Assembly: GCF_029852145.1 (NCBI RefSeq) | Contig: NC_079969.1 | Location: 18,285,798-18,349,797 of the forward strand | Length of the DNA stretch: 64,000 nt | Reading direction: 5' to 3' | From: Microplitis mediator | Taxonomy: Eukaryota; Arthropoda; Insecta; Hymenoptera; Braconidae | Part shown: piece after piece, positions 1 to 10,500 of the stretch | Layout: every line of letters starts with the position of its first letter | Position numbering within the stretch: the first letter of the stretch is position 1 | Program-made: the position numbers and the translations under genes | Notes under the pieces: generated by a model | The model's database searches: none | Told to the model about the DNA's origin: nothing | The model's input: only the letters and a program-made list of their open reading frames with translations

Positions 1-1327
1 CTTTTAATTTTTGTCATTTAACCATTCACTTTATCTTTTCAATTTATTCATTAATTAAATTCTTGTAATTTTCCACGTATAAAATTCTACTATTTTTAAT
101 TGCCACAATTACTATTTAACAATAACTTTTAATTCATAATTTTCTCACTTATAATTTCCAAAATAAAATTTAATTTACTCACAAAACAATCCGTTCCTCA
201 CTTTGACTCAAAATTTAATTTACCCAAATTCTAGCGTCCTTTTCAACTTTTAATTATTTAATTATTTATTTAATTTTTATTAAAATTAATTATCACTAAG
301 TCACGACTAGAATTTATTTATAAATTGACTAGAAAATTCGGCCATAGAGTTGGCGTCACTCAGGACCAGAATTTTACCGACGGATTCGAGTAATTGAAAT
401 TATTTATAAATTAATTCAGCCACTGGAATAAATTCCGGCCTCAATTAATTTATTGACTCTATTTTATAATTTAATTGCTTAATATTTCACGCGGAAAATT
501 ATTTTATTTCGGCCAAAGGACCTGAAATAATTAAATTTAAGTTACAGACACAATTCAATAAACGAAACGGCGTGACACTTTCGAGAAAACACGAGACGCG
601 TAATTGTAATGGCCAACGGCCTTACAATACGAATTAATTATAAATTAACCGACGGAAAGATATCAAGTAAATTAATTATAATTAAATTTGGCCATTGGAA
701 TAAATTCCGGCCAATTTAAAATTATAATTTTTACCTCCAAAACTTTACTGCAGCAACTGATGATGTTGTTTCTGCTGCTTCCTGAATGTCGGTGAAATTT
801 CCTTTGGTGAACGGAATTTAGCCGGCCTCGTGTTCACTCTAACGTCTCTCTTACTCTCTTATTTATGATGATTATGTGTACTGATTAACCTGTCAATGAA
901 CAGTGCGTATGAGTAATTGAATTTAAGATTTATAAAAATGGAAATTATCGGCCAAAGGACCAGATAATATATTTTATATTGAATTAATTATCGCTTCGTT
1001 CCACGTGAAGCAAACTTAAGCGTAAATAATTACCTTAATTTTGTTTAATGTTCTGCCGTTGTCGTTGTCTGCACAAAAACTGGAACTTAACTGATGATTC
1101 CGTATTCCGCAGTCCCTTTTATATTATCATTCCCTCTATTCTGGTTCACTCCCGAAACTTAGACTAGGGGAGTGGCGAATGTTCGGGCCTTAGAGATCGT
1201 GCGACACCCGGTGACAAGTCGCAACCCTAACTCGCAACTTACGAGGTCATTGGCCCGTTAACGGCGGGAATACAATTCAAATTCAAATTTATAATTTTAA
1301 CCAAAGTAGATAATGTACCCTGTTACA
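1..1327 (-). mobile_element. LTR fragment of a large-LTR retrotransposon, cut by the window edge
   Basis: Read on the minus strand the segment begins at 1327 with TGTAACAGGGTACATT. The same kind of terminus (TGTAAC-R-GGGT) occurs at 15498 and 59714, so I read it as the U3 end of an LTR. A TATA-like AATATAAAA lies at 1117-1125 on the minus strand, about 200 nt inside that end, as expected of an LTR promoter. Further in there are degenerate sub-repeats such as GGCCAAAGGACC. The other end lies outside the window, so solo LTR and full element cannot be told apart. Confidence 0.5.
1117..1125 (-). promoter_or_regulatory. putative LTR TATA box
   Basis: AATATAAAA on the minus strand within the LTR-like segment, followed by a GC-richer stretch. 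Position relative to the LTR end is typical of U3 promoters. Inferred from sequence only. Confidence 0.35.
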
Positions 1328-1804
1328 AAATTTTATAGAAGAAATTTAAATATCTTAATCTGTTGCTTTAACAAAATTACAAAGCACCTTGTAAATTCTG
1401 TTCGAGGTATTTTAAAAATTTCTACGTTATCGGTAATTTGTACAATAATTCCATACTATGACATAGTAATTTTTCTATAAATTTTCGATATAAACATACC
1501 GTAAAATTCTCTGCGTGTAAGATACTTTTTTGTAGAGCCTTTAGTTCTTTACGAAATTATACCCTGAACTTTATTAACTGAACTTAATTAACTGTTATTT
1601 AAATGGGAAATAGAAAATCGTGATGAGACACCTGTTAACAGTAATATTAAGAAGTTACATATGGTCATATATAGAATTTGAGATGCATTGAATTTTCATG
1701 TTCATTTTTATGTATGACCATATATGAATATATATACCTCTATATAGTTATATATATTCATATACAATAAGAATCGAAAACTGTATATTCCCATGTATTG
1801 TTAT
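1328..1804. repeat. diverged arm of the Tc1-like palindromic family plus AT-rich repeat
   Basis: 1490-1650 resembles the arms of the palindromes at 45044-46071 and 21894-22907 (for example TTTTTTGTAGAGC and GAAATAGAAAATCGTGA). 1653-1803 contains a repeat unit (around TTATATATATTCATATACAA) that recurs at 2855-2986. No coding sequence seen. Confidence 0.45.
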
Positions 1805-2822
1805 TGTTGTAATAATAATAAAATAAATCCATGCCAGGACTCGTTGGTGGTTAGGATGTTGGAAAAATACACATATTAAAAATATAACAATATTTTTATT
1901 TGTCAAAGCACAAAATATCACTGGGTTACAATTTAAATCGTTGATTTAAATGATTAATACTGTTAATTGTCTAAGCTTATGAATATGGAATTAAATGAAT
2001 GCAAATTGTAAAATTGATCTCGAGTAATTAATTTAAATAATTTGAGTAATTAATTTGAGTTTAGTTGAACACTGATTTGATTGTAAAAATGTCAGAATGA
2101 AAAGTTACATGAAATCAGAAGTTACCGAGTGAAGTTGATTATTGAATACGTTAATTACTATTTCTAAATAACACTAGATACATAATAATTTAATTATTGA
2201 GTTTTAATATTAATGATCACTGAATTAAATGAAGTTAATGAGCTTATATTAAATTGCACTGAATTTAATTTATTTGTTGAACACGTGGTAGCATGATTGC
2301 AGAGGCTGCTGAGCGAAATATAACTTTTAATTTATTTTAAAGTTTGAGCATAATGATAAATAATTAATTGTAATATTGAGTCTTTTAATTATTTGAGCAC
2401 TGGTGACAAGTAAATATTTATTAAAAAATATACCTGTTGTTTCTCCCGATGGTATAACCTCGTGGTTGATGATCGCTGATTTAGTTGAGTTCTTTATTAA
2501 TTTATAAATGAGTTTTTGTTTTAGCAATTATGAAAATAATTATATTTTTATAAAGTTTACTGATCACTGATTGCTTTAATTAAATACTTTTATTTAATAA
2601 CTCGTGATGAGCACAAAATAAATAAATTTAATATAACACGTGTTATTACATGAATATACGTAAACCGAAAGATAATAGCGTCGGTCTTCTCGACACGAGG
2701 CAGGAAAATTCGATGCGCATGCGCCGCACTGCGCTAGTGAAGTTTGAATTGACAGACACTAGGTCCCAGTAGGTGCTGCCTCTATTTGCTGGAAGTGCAA
2801 CTACATTCAAATTTGAATGTAG
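1805..2822 (-). mobile_element. LTR-like 1-kb repeat, 5'-truncated copy of 18807-19850 in opposite orientation
   Basis: The segment runs from CAACA-type terminus (1805, minus-strand 3' end) to CTACATTCAAATTTGAATG (about 2805-2822). It aligns throughout with 18822-19850 in inverse orientation, including the blocks around 2281-2310 and 2650-2790. About 18 bp of the other copy's 5' end are missing here. Confidence 0.6.
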
Positions 2823-3304
2823 ACCATATATTACTATACATACCTATAAATAGTTATATATATTCATATACAATAACAATCGAAAACTACATGCTCCCAC
2901 ATATTGTTATCTATGTCCCAATAAAGTTACATACGGTCATATCTAGAATTTGAGATGTATAAAATTTTCATGTTCACTTTCACCATATATTCATGGCATT
3001 ACTTAACTCAAATAATCAAATTGATACATCCTCCGTAAATAATGCGCCTAGTGATGAATTTGGTTTTGTACACAAATTACAATAGAATTCATTAGATGGA
3101 TGTAATCAAATCTTTTCATCTACAAGCTTATAAATATCTATATATAAATTGATATTTATTTATACTTTTAAATTGCTGCCAAAACTTTTGAATTTTTTTT
3201 CAAAAATAGGTACTTAAGTTTGATTGATCGTTGAGAAAAAAAAATTAATAACATTAATATTAAAATTATCACATTATGTTATATATATATTTTTTTTTAC
3301 ATGT
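2823..3304. repeat. AT-rich repeat flank of the Ty3/gypsy composite
   Basis: 2855-2986 repeats the unit seen at 1653-1803. The stretch around 3010-3050 (AATCAAATTGATACATCCT) recurs at 21250-21295, and 3261-3290 (ATTATCACATTATGT) recurs at 47825-47845. No gene seen. The last four bases, ATGT at 3301-3304, match the four bases after the composite at 14484-14487. Confidence 0.5.
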
Positions 3305-4379
3305 TGTGACGTTACATTGCCGAAGGGATGGAGTTGAAGGTTGGAGTACTTGTAAGTCGGTGTGATAGTGAGAGAAAACATGAGTATGTGTGTTGAGTTG
3401 AGTGTAGTAGAGAATGAGTTGGGGATGAGGGGTATAAATGTGTATGATTAGTTAAGTGTGTTATAGAGTACCTGTATGGTACGGAGTATGTTTTGGAGTG
3501 TCTGTGTGATGGAGCGTGGATTTAACGGGGGATGTCTAGCTGTGTCGCGGATAGTGGCCAATATAACGTGCCTCCCGACCAGTGATGACGACTAGGCCTA
3601 GGCTTAGCTCTCGGGGTTGACGTGGTGATTGCGGAGGTGCGACTGAGATGTCACCGCCCCTTCATTGTGGTACTCGAAGTTAGCTGGGGTACGTGTACGG
3701 TTATTGGGGAGATGGCAGGCCTCGTTTGCGATGCTCGAGGAAGCCAACAATTCGCTAACTTCGGATATCACGGGGAGTGACATTACGGGAAGGCCCGTGA
3801 GTCCACGGCTTGTATGTTTGTGAAGGTAAGAATGGATGGAGAAGCAAGAATGTAGGATTGAAAGAGATGGAGTAGAGTAAGTGAGTTAGAGTGGGAGATT
3901 ATCGTGAAACAGTTGTGCGAGTACCGTTGAAGAGAAAAGTTGGGACCTGGCGTCACTCGTGTACGAGTCGACCCAGTAGTCGAGTTTGGAGTTTTAGAGT
4001 GAGCGGTAGTGAGTCGGAGAGTCGCCATGGTGGACCTCGACCGCCACCCTCGACCTTTCGTTGTTTTGGAGCCTGTAGCTTTGGGTATGGTGCTCTTGGA
4101 GCCGTTTGTCGTGATAGTTGTCACAGATTACCGCATTATTTATTTATATTTTATTTTAGTTTATCTTTCTTTTTAGTAGTGTATTAAGTATGTGATTCGT
4201 CGTCGTTGAGAGGTTCCCGATGTCTTGCCCAGGTATTTATTTGTGTGATGTACCGAGAGTATTGGACCGCGGGTCTTTTGGGCCCTCCGCGTCACTCTCG
4301 CGTTATCTTTATTGTATTTTATTTAGTTTGTTTTGTTATTTTACGTCTTTCCTATTAGTTAATTAATCGGCTTCTTACA
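3305..4379 (+). repeat. third LTR copy, inverted relative to the element, internally deleted
   Basis: Starts TGTGACGTTACATTGCC, the U3 end of the element's LTRs, and matches the reverse complement of 4752-5827 and 13408-14483. It then jumps from CGGCTTCTT (4369-4377) to the terminal ACA, lacking about 330 bp of the LTR's downstream part. At several positions where the two full LTRs differ, this copy agrees with the 5' LTR (13076-14483), not with its neighbour. The TATA box is preserved at 3433-3438. Confidence 0.92.
3433..3438 (+). promoter_or_regulatory. LTR TATA box (inverted LTR)
   Basis: TATAAA about 130 nt inside the U3 end. The equivalent site occurs in the other two LTRs at 5694-5699 and 14350-14355 on the minus strand. 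Confidence 0.55.
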
Positions 4380-4421
4380 AATTGGCGCCCCAAGTCGGGC
4401 GCCCCACGTGGGGCGCCAATT
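4380..4421. other. back-to-back primer binding sites between two opposed LTRs
   Basis: After LTR end CA (4379) comes AAT, then 18 nt TGGCGCCCCAAGTCGGGC (4383-4400). Directly abutting it on the minus strand is TGGCGCCCCACGTGGGGC (4418-4401), again followed by a 3-nt AAT spacer before the 3' LTR begins at 4422. Both 18-mers are variants of the tRNA-Lys primer complement. The minus-strand copy differs from the intact site at 13055-13072 at one position, the plus-strand copy at three. 4398-4417 is a perfect 20-bp palindrome. Confidence 0.85.
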
Positions 4422-5827
4422 TGTAACGTAATATTTCTTAAGACTCAATTAAACCCAAAAATTACTCAAAATTCTTACTCAATAAATTCACTCTAAAACT
4501 CAAAACTCAAATAACTCAAAATCGGGTTACGTTACACTTCGCCCACCAATCATCCCTCTCATCTCCTCCAGATCCTGACGGGCGCCAGCCGACTTTTATT
4601 TCCCCGGTATCCGCAACCGGTCTAAACGTACACGTAAATTAAAACCTAAAAACTATACCCTTTGGAGATTAGAGACATGACCGGTGGTAGCGGCATGTCC
4701 TGGTGCGCTCAGTATGCTAGGTTGTGGAGAGAAGGTCGCGGTTCTTTCAATGCGAAAGAAGCCGATTAATTAACTAATAGGAAAGACGTAAAATAACGAA
4801 ACAAACTAAATAAAATACCATCAAGATGACGCGAGAGCGACGCGGAGGGCCCAAAAGACCCGCGGTCCAATACTCTCGGTCCATCACGGAGATAAATACC
4901 TGGGCAAGACATCGGGAACCTCTCAACGACGACGAATCACATACTTAATACCCTACTAAAAAGAAAGATAAACTAAAATAAAATATAAATAAATAATGCG
5001 GTAATCTGCGACAACTATCACGACAAACGGCTCCAAGAGCACCATACCCAGAGCTACAGGCTCCAAAACAACGAAAGGTCGAGGGTGGCGCTCGAGGTCC
5101 ACCATGGCGACTCTCCGACTCACTACCGCTCACTCTAAAACTCCAAACTCGACTACTGGGTCGACTCGTACACGAGCGACGCCAGGTCCCAACTTTTCTC
5201 TTCAACGGTACTCGCACAACTGTTTCACGATAATCTCCCACTCTAACTCACTTACTCTACTCCATCTCTTTCAATCCTACATTCTTGCTTCTCCATCCAT
5301 TCTTACCTTCACAAACATACAAGCCGTGGACTCACGGGCCTTCCCGTAATGTCACTCCCCGTGATATCCGAAGTTAGCGAATTGTTGGCTTCCTCGAGCA
5401 TCGCAAACGAGGCCTGCCATCTCCCCAATAACCGTACACGTACCCCAGCTAACTTCGAGTACCACCATGAAGGGGCGGCGACATCTCAGTCGCACTTCCG
5501 CAATCACCACGTCAACCCCGAGAGCTAAGCCTAGGCCTAGTCGTCATCACTGGTCGGGAGGCACGTTATATTGGCCACTATCCGCGACACAGCTAGACAT
5601 CCCCCGTTAAATCCACGCTCCATCACACAGACACTCCAAAACATACTCCGTACCATACACATACTCTATAACACACTTAACTAATCATACACATTTATAC
5701 CCCTTATCCCCAACTCATTCTCTACTACACTCAACTCAACACACATACTCACGTTTTCTCTCACTATCACACCGACTTACACGTACTCCAACCTTCAACT
5801 CTATCCCTTCGGCAATGTAACGTCACA
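4422..5827 (-). repeat. 3' LTR of the Ty3/gypsy element (1406 bp)
   Basis: Minus-strand termini TGTGACGTTAC...CGTTACA, with TG/CA ends, nearly identical to 13076-14483. The TATA box lies at 5694-5699, so U3 is short (about 130 nt to TATA) and R plus U5 is unusually long (over 1.2 kb). The polypurine tract adjoins at 5828. The LTR is followed by a primer-site copy instead of host DNA. Confidence 0.95.
5694..5699 (-). promoter_or_regulatory. LTR TATA box (3' LTR)
   Basis: TATAAA on the minus strand in the context GGGGTATAAATGTG, conserved in all three LTR copies. Confidence 0.55.
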
Positions 5828-5842
5828 AACTCCCCCCTCCTT
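5828..5842 (-). other. polypurine tract (plus-strand primer of the element)
   Basis: Minus strand reads AAGGAGGGGGGAGTT directly upstream of the 3' LTR start TGTGACG. A purine run at exactly this place is the standard priming site for second-strand synthesis. Confidence 0.85.
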
Positions 5843-6277
5843 AGAGACAGGCTCGCCTGGCAAACCTTCTGGGGTCTGCCGTACATTGCCGAAAACACGA
5901 CAACTTCGTGGTCCATGACCACACGACACACAAAAAAATGTTTCGAAGAATTACGGTCTTTAAGACCGTAACTCAAAAAAAAAAAATAATAATTTTTGCC
6001 TTAAAGGCGCGGTACAGATCATCTAAACACACGGGATTAAATCCTGAGGTTCATGACACTTAACGAGACTTATCGAGATATAGCCCGTTGGACCTAAAGT
6101 TCCCCTGGAACAGGTCTCAACTCGGCTTTCAAAATTATCGGGAAGTTGGTGAGGTTCAAATAAACACTCGTTATATAAAAAAATATAAAAGTTTTATTTA
6201 AACACTCGCCTTCACGGCACTCTCTAGTCGGCCTTACACCGACTTCACTGTGGCCGCTTCCACTCGTCTTCCGGGAC
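5843..6277 (-). other. element 3' noncoding region between the third ORF and the polypurine tract
   Basis: No convincing coding sequence. It carries an A-run near 5977-5985 and AT-rich stretches. A 69-aa open frame crosses the LTR boundary (5767-5976) and is not supported by any family resemblance. Confidence 0.5.
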
Positions 6278-7375
6278 TCAGCGTCCCACCCGTCTGTCGT
6301 AGGGGTCTCTACGAGTCCACCTGGTGCGACACTCCGGGCAGTCAGCTATCGTCTTCTTGGCCCCACCACAGCCGTAGCAAAACTCTCCACGGGGTTTAGG
6401 GCACTCGGCATACTGATGCCCTTCCTCCTTACAATTCCAGCATAGTGGATGTAAGTGGGCTGGAAGAGGCATCTTCCGTCTCCTGTCATCCCTTTCTCGC
6501 GGGGATCTCTGGCACTGTCGTTTCGCTGCCGTATCCTCCTTTCGGGTGCCTACTGATGACGCTCGGGGTCGTTTGTCACGACCCGAGGTCGATGCAGCGG
6601 GTGCGGTACCGGTTTCCGGTAGGCCCTCCTTCGAGTCAGTCACCTCCACCTGCTCGGAGGACTGCTGCTTTGCGGCAAAGCGAGCTGCCGCTCGTCGACG
6701 TCGGGCTCGGCGTGCCTGCGCTGGTGGCAATTTGGCACCCTTGGGCTTGGCCCGATCTTTGCCACCCTCAGCGGGACTCAGAGGAGGAGGTCGTTGCTCT
6801 GATCCCACAACACTCCTCAGCTGGTCCACGTCTGGGACATTCCCGGTATCCTTACCGCGGTCTTCGACAAAGTTGCCCACCTCCATGGGCGTAACACCGG
6901 ACGTTGATGGAGGGTTCGGTCCCTCAGACTCTTTAGTTTGAGTTCCGACACTCCTCATCGGCGGGACGTCGGTAATTTGTCCACGGGTCACGAAGATAGC
7001 GCGACGCACGGTGGACCGCTCGAGAGCACACCCATGCTCTCCTCGGTGACCCATGTTGACCGCGGTCACCATAATTGCCTGCATAAGGCCTGGGCGGTAC
7101 TGCTCCAGCCATTCTAGGTACGGTAAATGGGGCCGGACCGGGTCCCATACGGGGTGGTCCTCCTCCGGTGGGATATAGATCCCCGGTAAGTATTGTGGAG
7201 GCTCCGGGAGGTCGATGAACTCCTCCACCTCCTCCGGTGTCGGGGGTCTCGAGTCGTCGATGGTGATGACTGAGATCGCGTCGGGTTCTGTCATCGCGTC
7301 CCCCTCGTCGGTAGCTAACATCACGTGTGCCAACTCCTCCTGTAACTCCTCAACACTTTTCGCCATCTGTAACAA
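6278..7375 (-). CDS. extra third ORF with C-terminal zinc knuckles (not an envelope)
   Basis: 365 codons open from 7375 (an in-frame ATG giving MAKSVEEL begins at 7366). It sits where errantiviruses keep env, 155 nt after pol. No signal peptide or membrane segment is visible. The N-terminal third is acidic and proline-rich (PPTPEEVEEFIDLPEPP near residue 45). The middle is basic, with arginine clusters such as RRARRRRAAARF and a KRPR motif that could direct it to the nucleus or bind nucleic acid. Residues 312-350 form two cysteine modules: CWNCKEEGHQYAEC (C-x2-C-x4-H-x4-C), then C-x2-C-x9-C-x2-C. The small ORF at 10725-10940 has the same two modules with the same spacing, so this looks like a duplicated nucleocapsid part on a new N-terminal region. 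Function unknown; RNA binding or a Gag accessory role is an inference. Confidence 0.82.
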   Translation of the reverse strand: MLQMAKSVEELQEELAHVMLATDEGDAMTEPDAISVITIDDSRPPTPEEVEEFIDLPEPPQYLPGIYIPPEEDHPVWDPVRPHLPYLEWLEQYRPGLMQAIMVTAVNMGHRGEHGCALERSTVRRAIFVTRGQITDVPPMRSVGTQTKESEGPNPPSTSGVTPMEVGNFVEDRGKDTGNVPDVDQLRSVVGSEQRPPPLSPAEGGKDRAKPKGAKLPPAQARRARRRRAAARFAAKQQSSEQVEVTDSKEGLPETGTAPAASTSGRDKRPRASSVGTRKEDTAAKRQCQRSPRERDDRRRKMPLPAHLHPLCWNCKEEGHQYAECPKPRGEFCYGCGGAKKTIADCPECRTRWTRRDPYDRRVGR

Positions 7376-7530
7376 GGAATGGATTAGTACGTGGTAGCGG
7401 CTGGACTGGCCAAGTTATCACCGAGATTTATAAATAGACCGTTGCCTTTCCTACGATTTACATGATAACGAAACAACAAAAAAAAAGACGACAAAACAAA
7501 AAAAAACGATACTAAAGAAATCGGGACTAA
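7376..7530 (-). other. spacer between pol and the third ORF
   Basis: 155 nt including T-runs on the minus strand (TTTTTTTTTG type). T-rich runs before an ORF could serve as a splice acceptor for a subgenomic mRNA, but no matching donor was identified. Confidence 0.4.
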
Positions 7531-10500
7531 TTACTCGGGAGTGTGGTACGGTTTAAGATCCTGGACAGAGATCTTTCCGAGATTCCGACCGTCCAAGCTC
7601 TCTAACTCGTATACCGTATCAGAGATACGACGAGAAACAATAAATGGTCCATGAAACGGGGTCATCATCTTAGCCGTGAATCTCTTCGCGGCTGAGGATA
7701 ACACATGCTGACGTTTCAATACCAAGTCACCAACTTGATACTGTCGGTGTCGTCGGCGCAAGTTATAATAGTGTGCCTGACGTTGAAATGCAGTCTCCAA
7801 CGCATGCACAATGGACTCTCTCCATTTATTTAGACGTGCCATGCGGTCGACCCATTCTTGGTGTGGACGCGGAATAATTTCGATAACCCCCTCCACCTCT
7901 CGCCGAAGCGAAATAGCCGCCTCGGGCTCTCTACCAAAATTGGCAAAGGCTGGAGTGGCCCCCACGGAACTGTGAAATGCAGTATTATACGCGAATCGGA
8001 ACTCATGCAGATGCAGGTCCCATTCGCGATGATCAGCACCAATAAAAGCACGTATCATAGTCCCCAGGACTCTGTTGACTCTCTCCACTGGATTTGCTTG
8101 CGCATGATACGGTGGAGTGGTCACGTGCTTATAACCAATCATCGCGGCCAGAGCGTGCAAATCTCTGTTAACGAACTCGGTACCATTATGGGTAAGCAAA
8201 ACTTTCGGTACTCCCCAGCGACACATAATTAGGTCTTCCAAGGCACACACGATCTTTGCTCCAGTTGCTCGTTTGAGTGGATATAATTCCACCCACTTGG
8301 TGTATAAATCCTGGATCACCAGAATGGCTGTATGACCCGATTTACTTGGAGTACCAGCACACATAACGTCTGCAGCAATCATGGCCCAAGGTGACTCGAT
8401 GATACGTTGGTGCATATGGCCCACGGGTGCAGCTTGCTCCACTTTACCTCGCTGCCATGCATCATACCTTCTCACGTACTCCGTTACATCTCGAAACATA
8501 TTTTGCCAGTAGTAGAGTAAGGCCAAACGGTGATGAGTCTTATCCACGCCCAGATGACCTGCTTGAGGGGTCTCATGATTTTCCTGGAGCGCTCTTCTCC
8601 TCATCTCTTTCGGTAACACTAATTTCCAAGAATCGAGATCTTCAACTTCATAGTTGACGGAATGATTTGGCCGGTGGTGGTACATTTTATTCCCCTCCAC
8701 GCGCCAATCGGGAAACCTATCTGGAGCTCGCGTGATATCCCGACATCTCCGCAGATACCACGGGTCTCGAACCTCCTCGAGTAGGTTCAGCAGCTCTGCT
8801 TCACCCTCCGGTATTCGAGACAAAGCATCCGGTACATGATGACAAGCGCCACGCCGGTGAACGATAGTGAACGTGTGCTCCATCATCTCCAGGGCCCATC
8901 TAGCCAGACGGCCCGTAGGATTCTTCAAGTTATTCAGCCAGCGTAGACTACTATGATCAGTGATTACAGTAAATTCATACCCTCCCAAATAACAACGGAA
9001 CTTCCTAATCGACCAGATGACTGCGAGACATTCTTGCTCGGTCGTGGTGTATTTCTTCTCAGCCTCCGTGAGTGCACGACTCGCGTAGGCTATCACCCGC
9101 TCTTGGCCATCAACTACCTGCGTCAATACCGCTCTTAACCCTACGCTACTTGCGTCGGTCTGGAGAGTAAATGGTACTGAAAAATCGGGACAGACTAGAG
9201 TTGGAGCTGATGTCAACCTAGTCTTTAAAATCTCGAAAGCTTTCTGCTGCTCTTCAGCCCAGTGCCAAGAAATATTTTTCTTGGTCAGCCTGGTCAGAGG
9301 TTCAGCCACGATAGCAAACTCTGGTATAAATCGTCGGTACCAAGATGCCATACCAAGAAATCTTCTCACCTGTCTGAGGTTTCTTGGTATCGGGAATTCA
9401 CGAACTGCTGAGGTCTTCTCTGGGTCCACCCGGACTCCTTCGCTGTTCACTAAGAAGCCCAAATACCGGACTTCAGCGCGACAGAAGACACTCTTGTCCC
9501 TATTGATGGTCAGTCCCGCCATCTTTTTCTTTTCTAACACCTTCTCCAGCCAATACAGGTGCTCGTCGAAGGTTTCAGTGACGATAATTATATCATCTAG
9601 GTAGACGAAGACATGAGAATACATTTCAGGGCCAATAAGACTATCCAACAACCGTTGAAAGGTCGCTGGAGCGTTGGTGAGTCCATATGGCATCCGTCTG
9701 AACTGAAATAATCCTCGACCGGGTACGGTAAATGCAGTAACCTCTCGACTATCTTCTGCCAGCGGTATCTGGAAGTACGCTTGGCTGAGGTCAAGGGTAG
9801 TTAAATAATTTGCCCGCCTTAATTGATTCAATATGGCGGTCATGATCGGGATCGGGTAAGCATCTCGCTTAGTCTTGGCGTTAACTTTCCTGAAGTCGAT
9901 ACAGAAACGATACTTGCCATTAGGTTTCTTGACCATGACAACTGGACTGGACCAGTTGCTGTTCGAAGGCTCGATAATATTATTCTCCAGCATATAGTCA
10001 ACTTCCTTCCACATAATCTCGAGTATAGCTGGCGATATTTGGTAGTGTCGCTGTTTAATTGGCTCACACGTACCGACATCGATAGAATGCTCGGTTAAAG
10101 TCGTAATTCCGGGCTTATCAGTACTAGTAGGTAGGTGGTGATTCAGAAAAATTTTTAATCGAGCTGCCTCGTCCTCCGTCATCGTTTGGAGACCGTTGCA
10201 CACCATCACCGAGCAAGGACGAGTCCCCGGAGTAAAAGTATGCACTTTAGTTGGACGATTTTGAAACCACCAAGTGTTGGACGAGAAATCAATCGTGATT
10301 TTGGCTGCCCGAAGAAAATCTAAACCCAAGACACATGGTTGGGTCAAAGACGGCATCCAGTAGAAACGATGGTTAATCTGGCGGTCCTCAACACCTACGC
10401 ATACGTCAGCGGCACTACAAACTCTCACTTCCTCTCCAGTAGCTACTCGCACCCGTCTAGGTGGGGTTGGTATACTGGAGATTCCGAGGTCTGTGAAAAG

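Noticed and set aside
4945..5241. 98-codon frame on the minus strand of the LTR, repeated at 13601-13897 and on the plus strand at 3891-4187
   Set aside because: It is present three times only because the LTR is. No domain, and its N-terminal Arg/Ser bias reflects composition.
9281..9604. 107-codon and other frames opposite pol and the third ORF
   Set aside because: Shadows of the coding strand of the retrotransposon without independent features.
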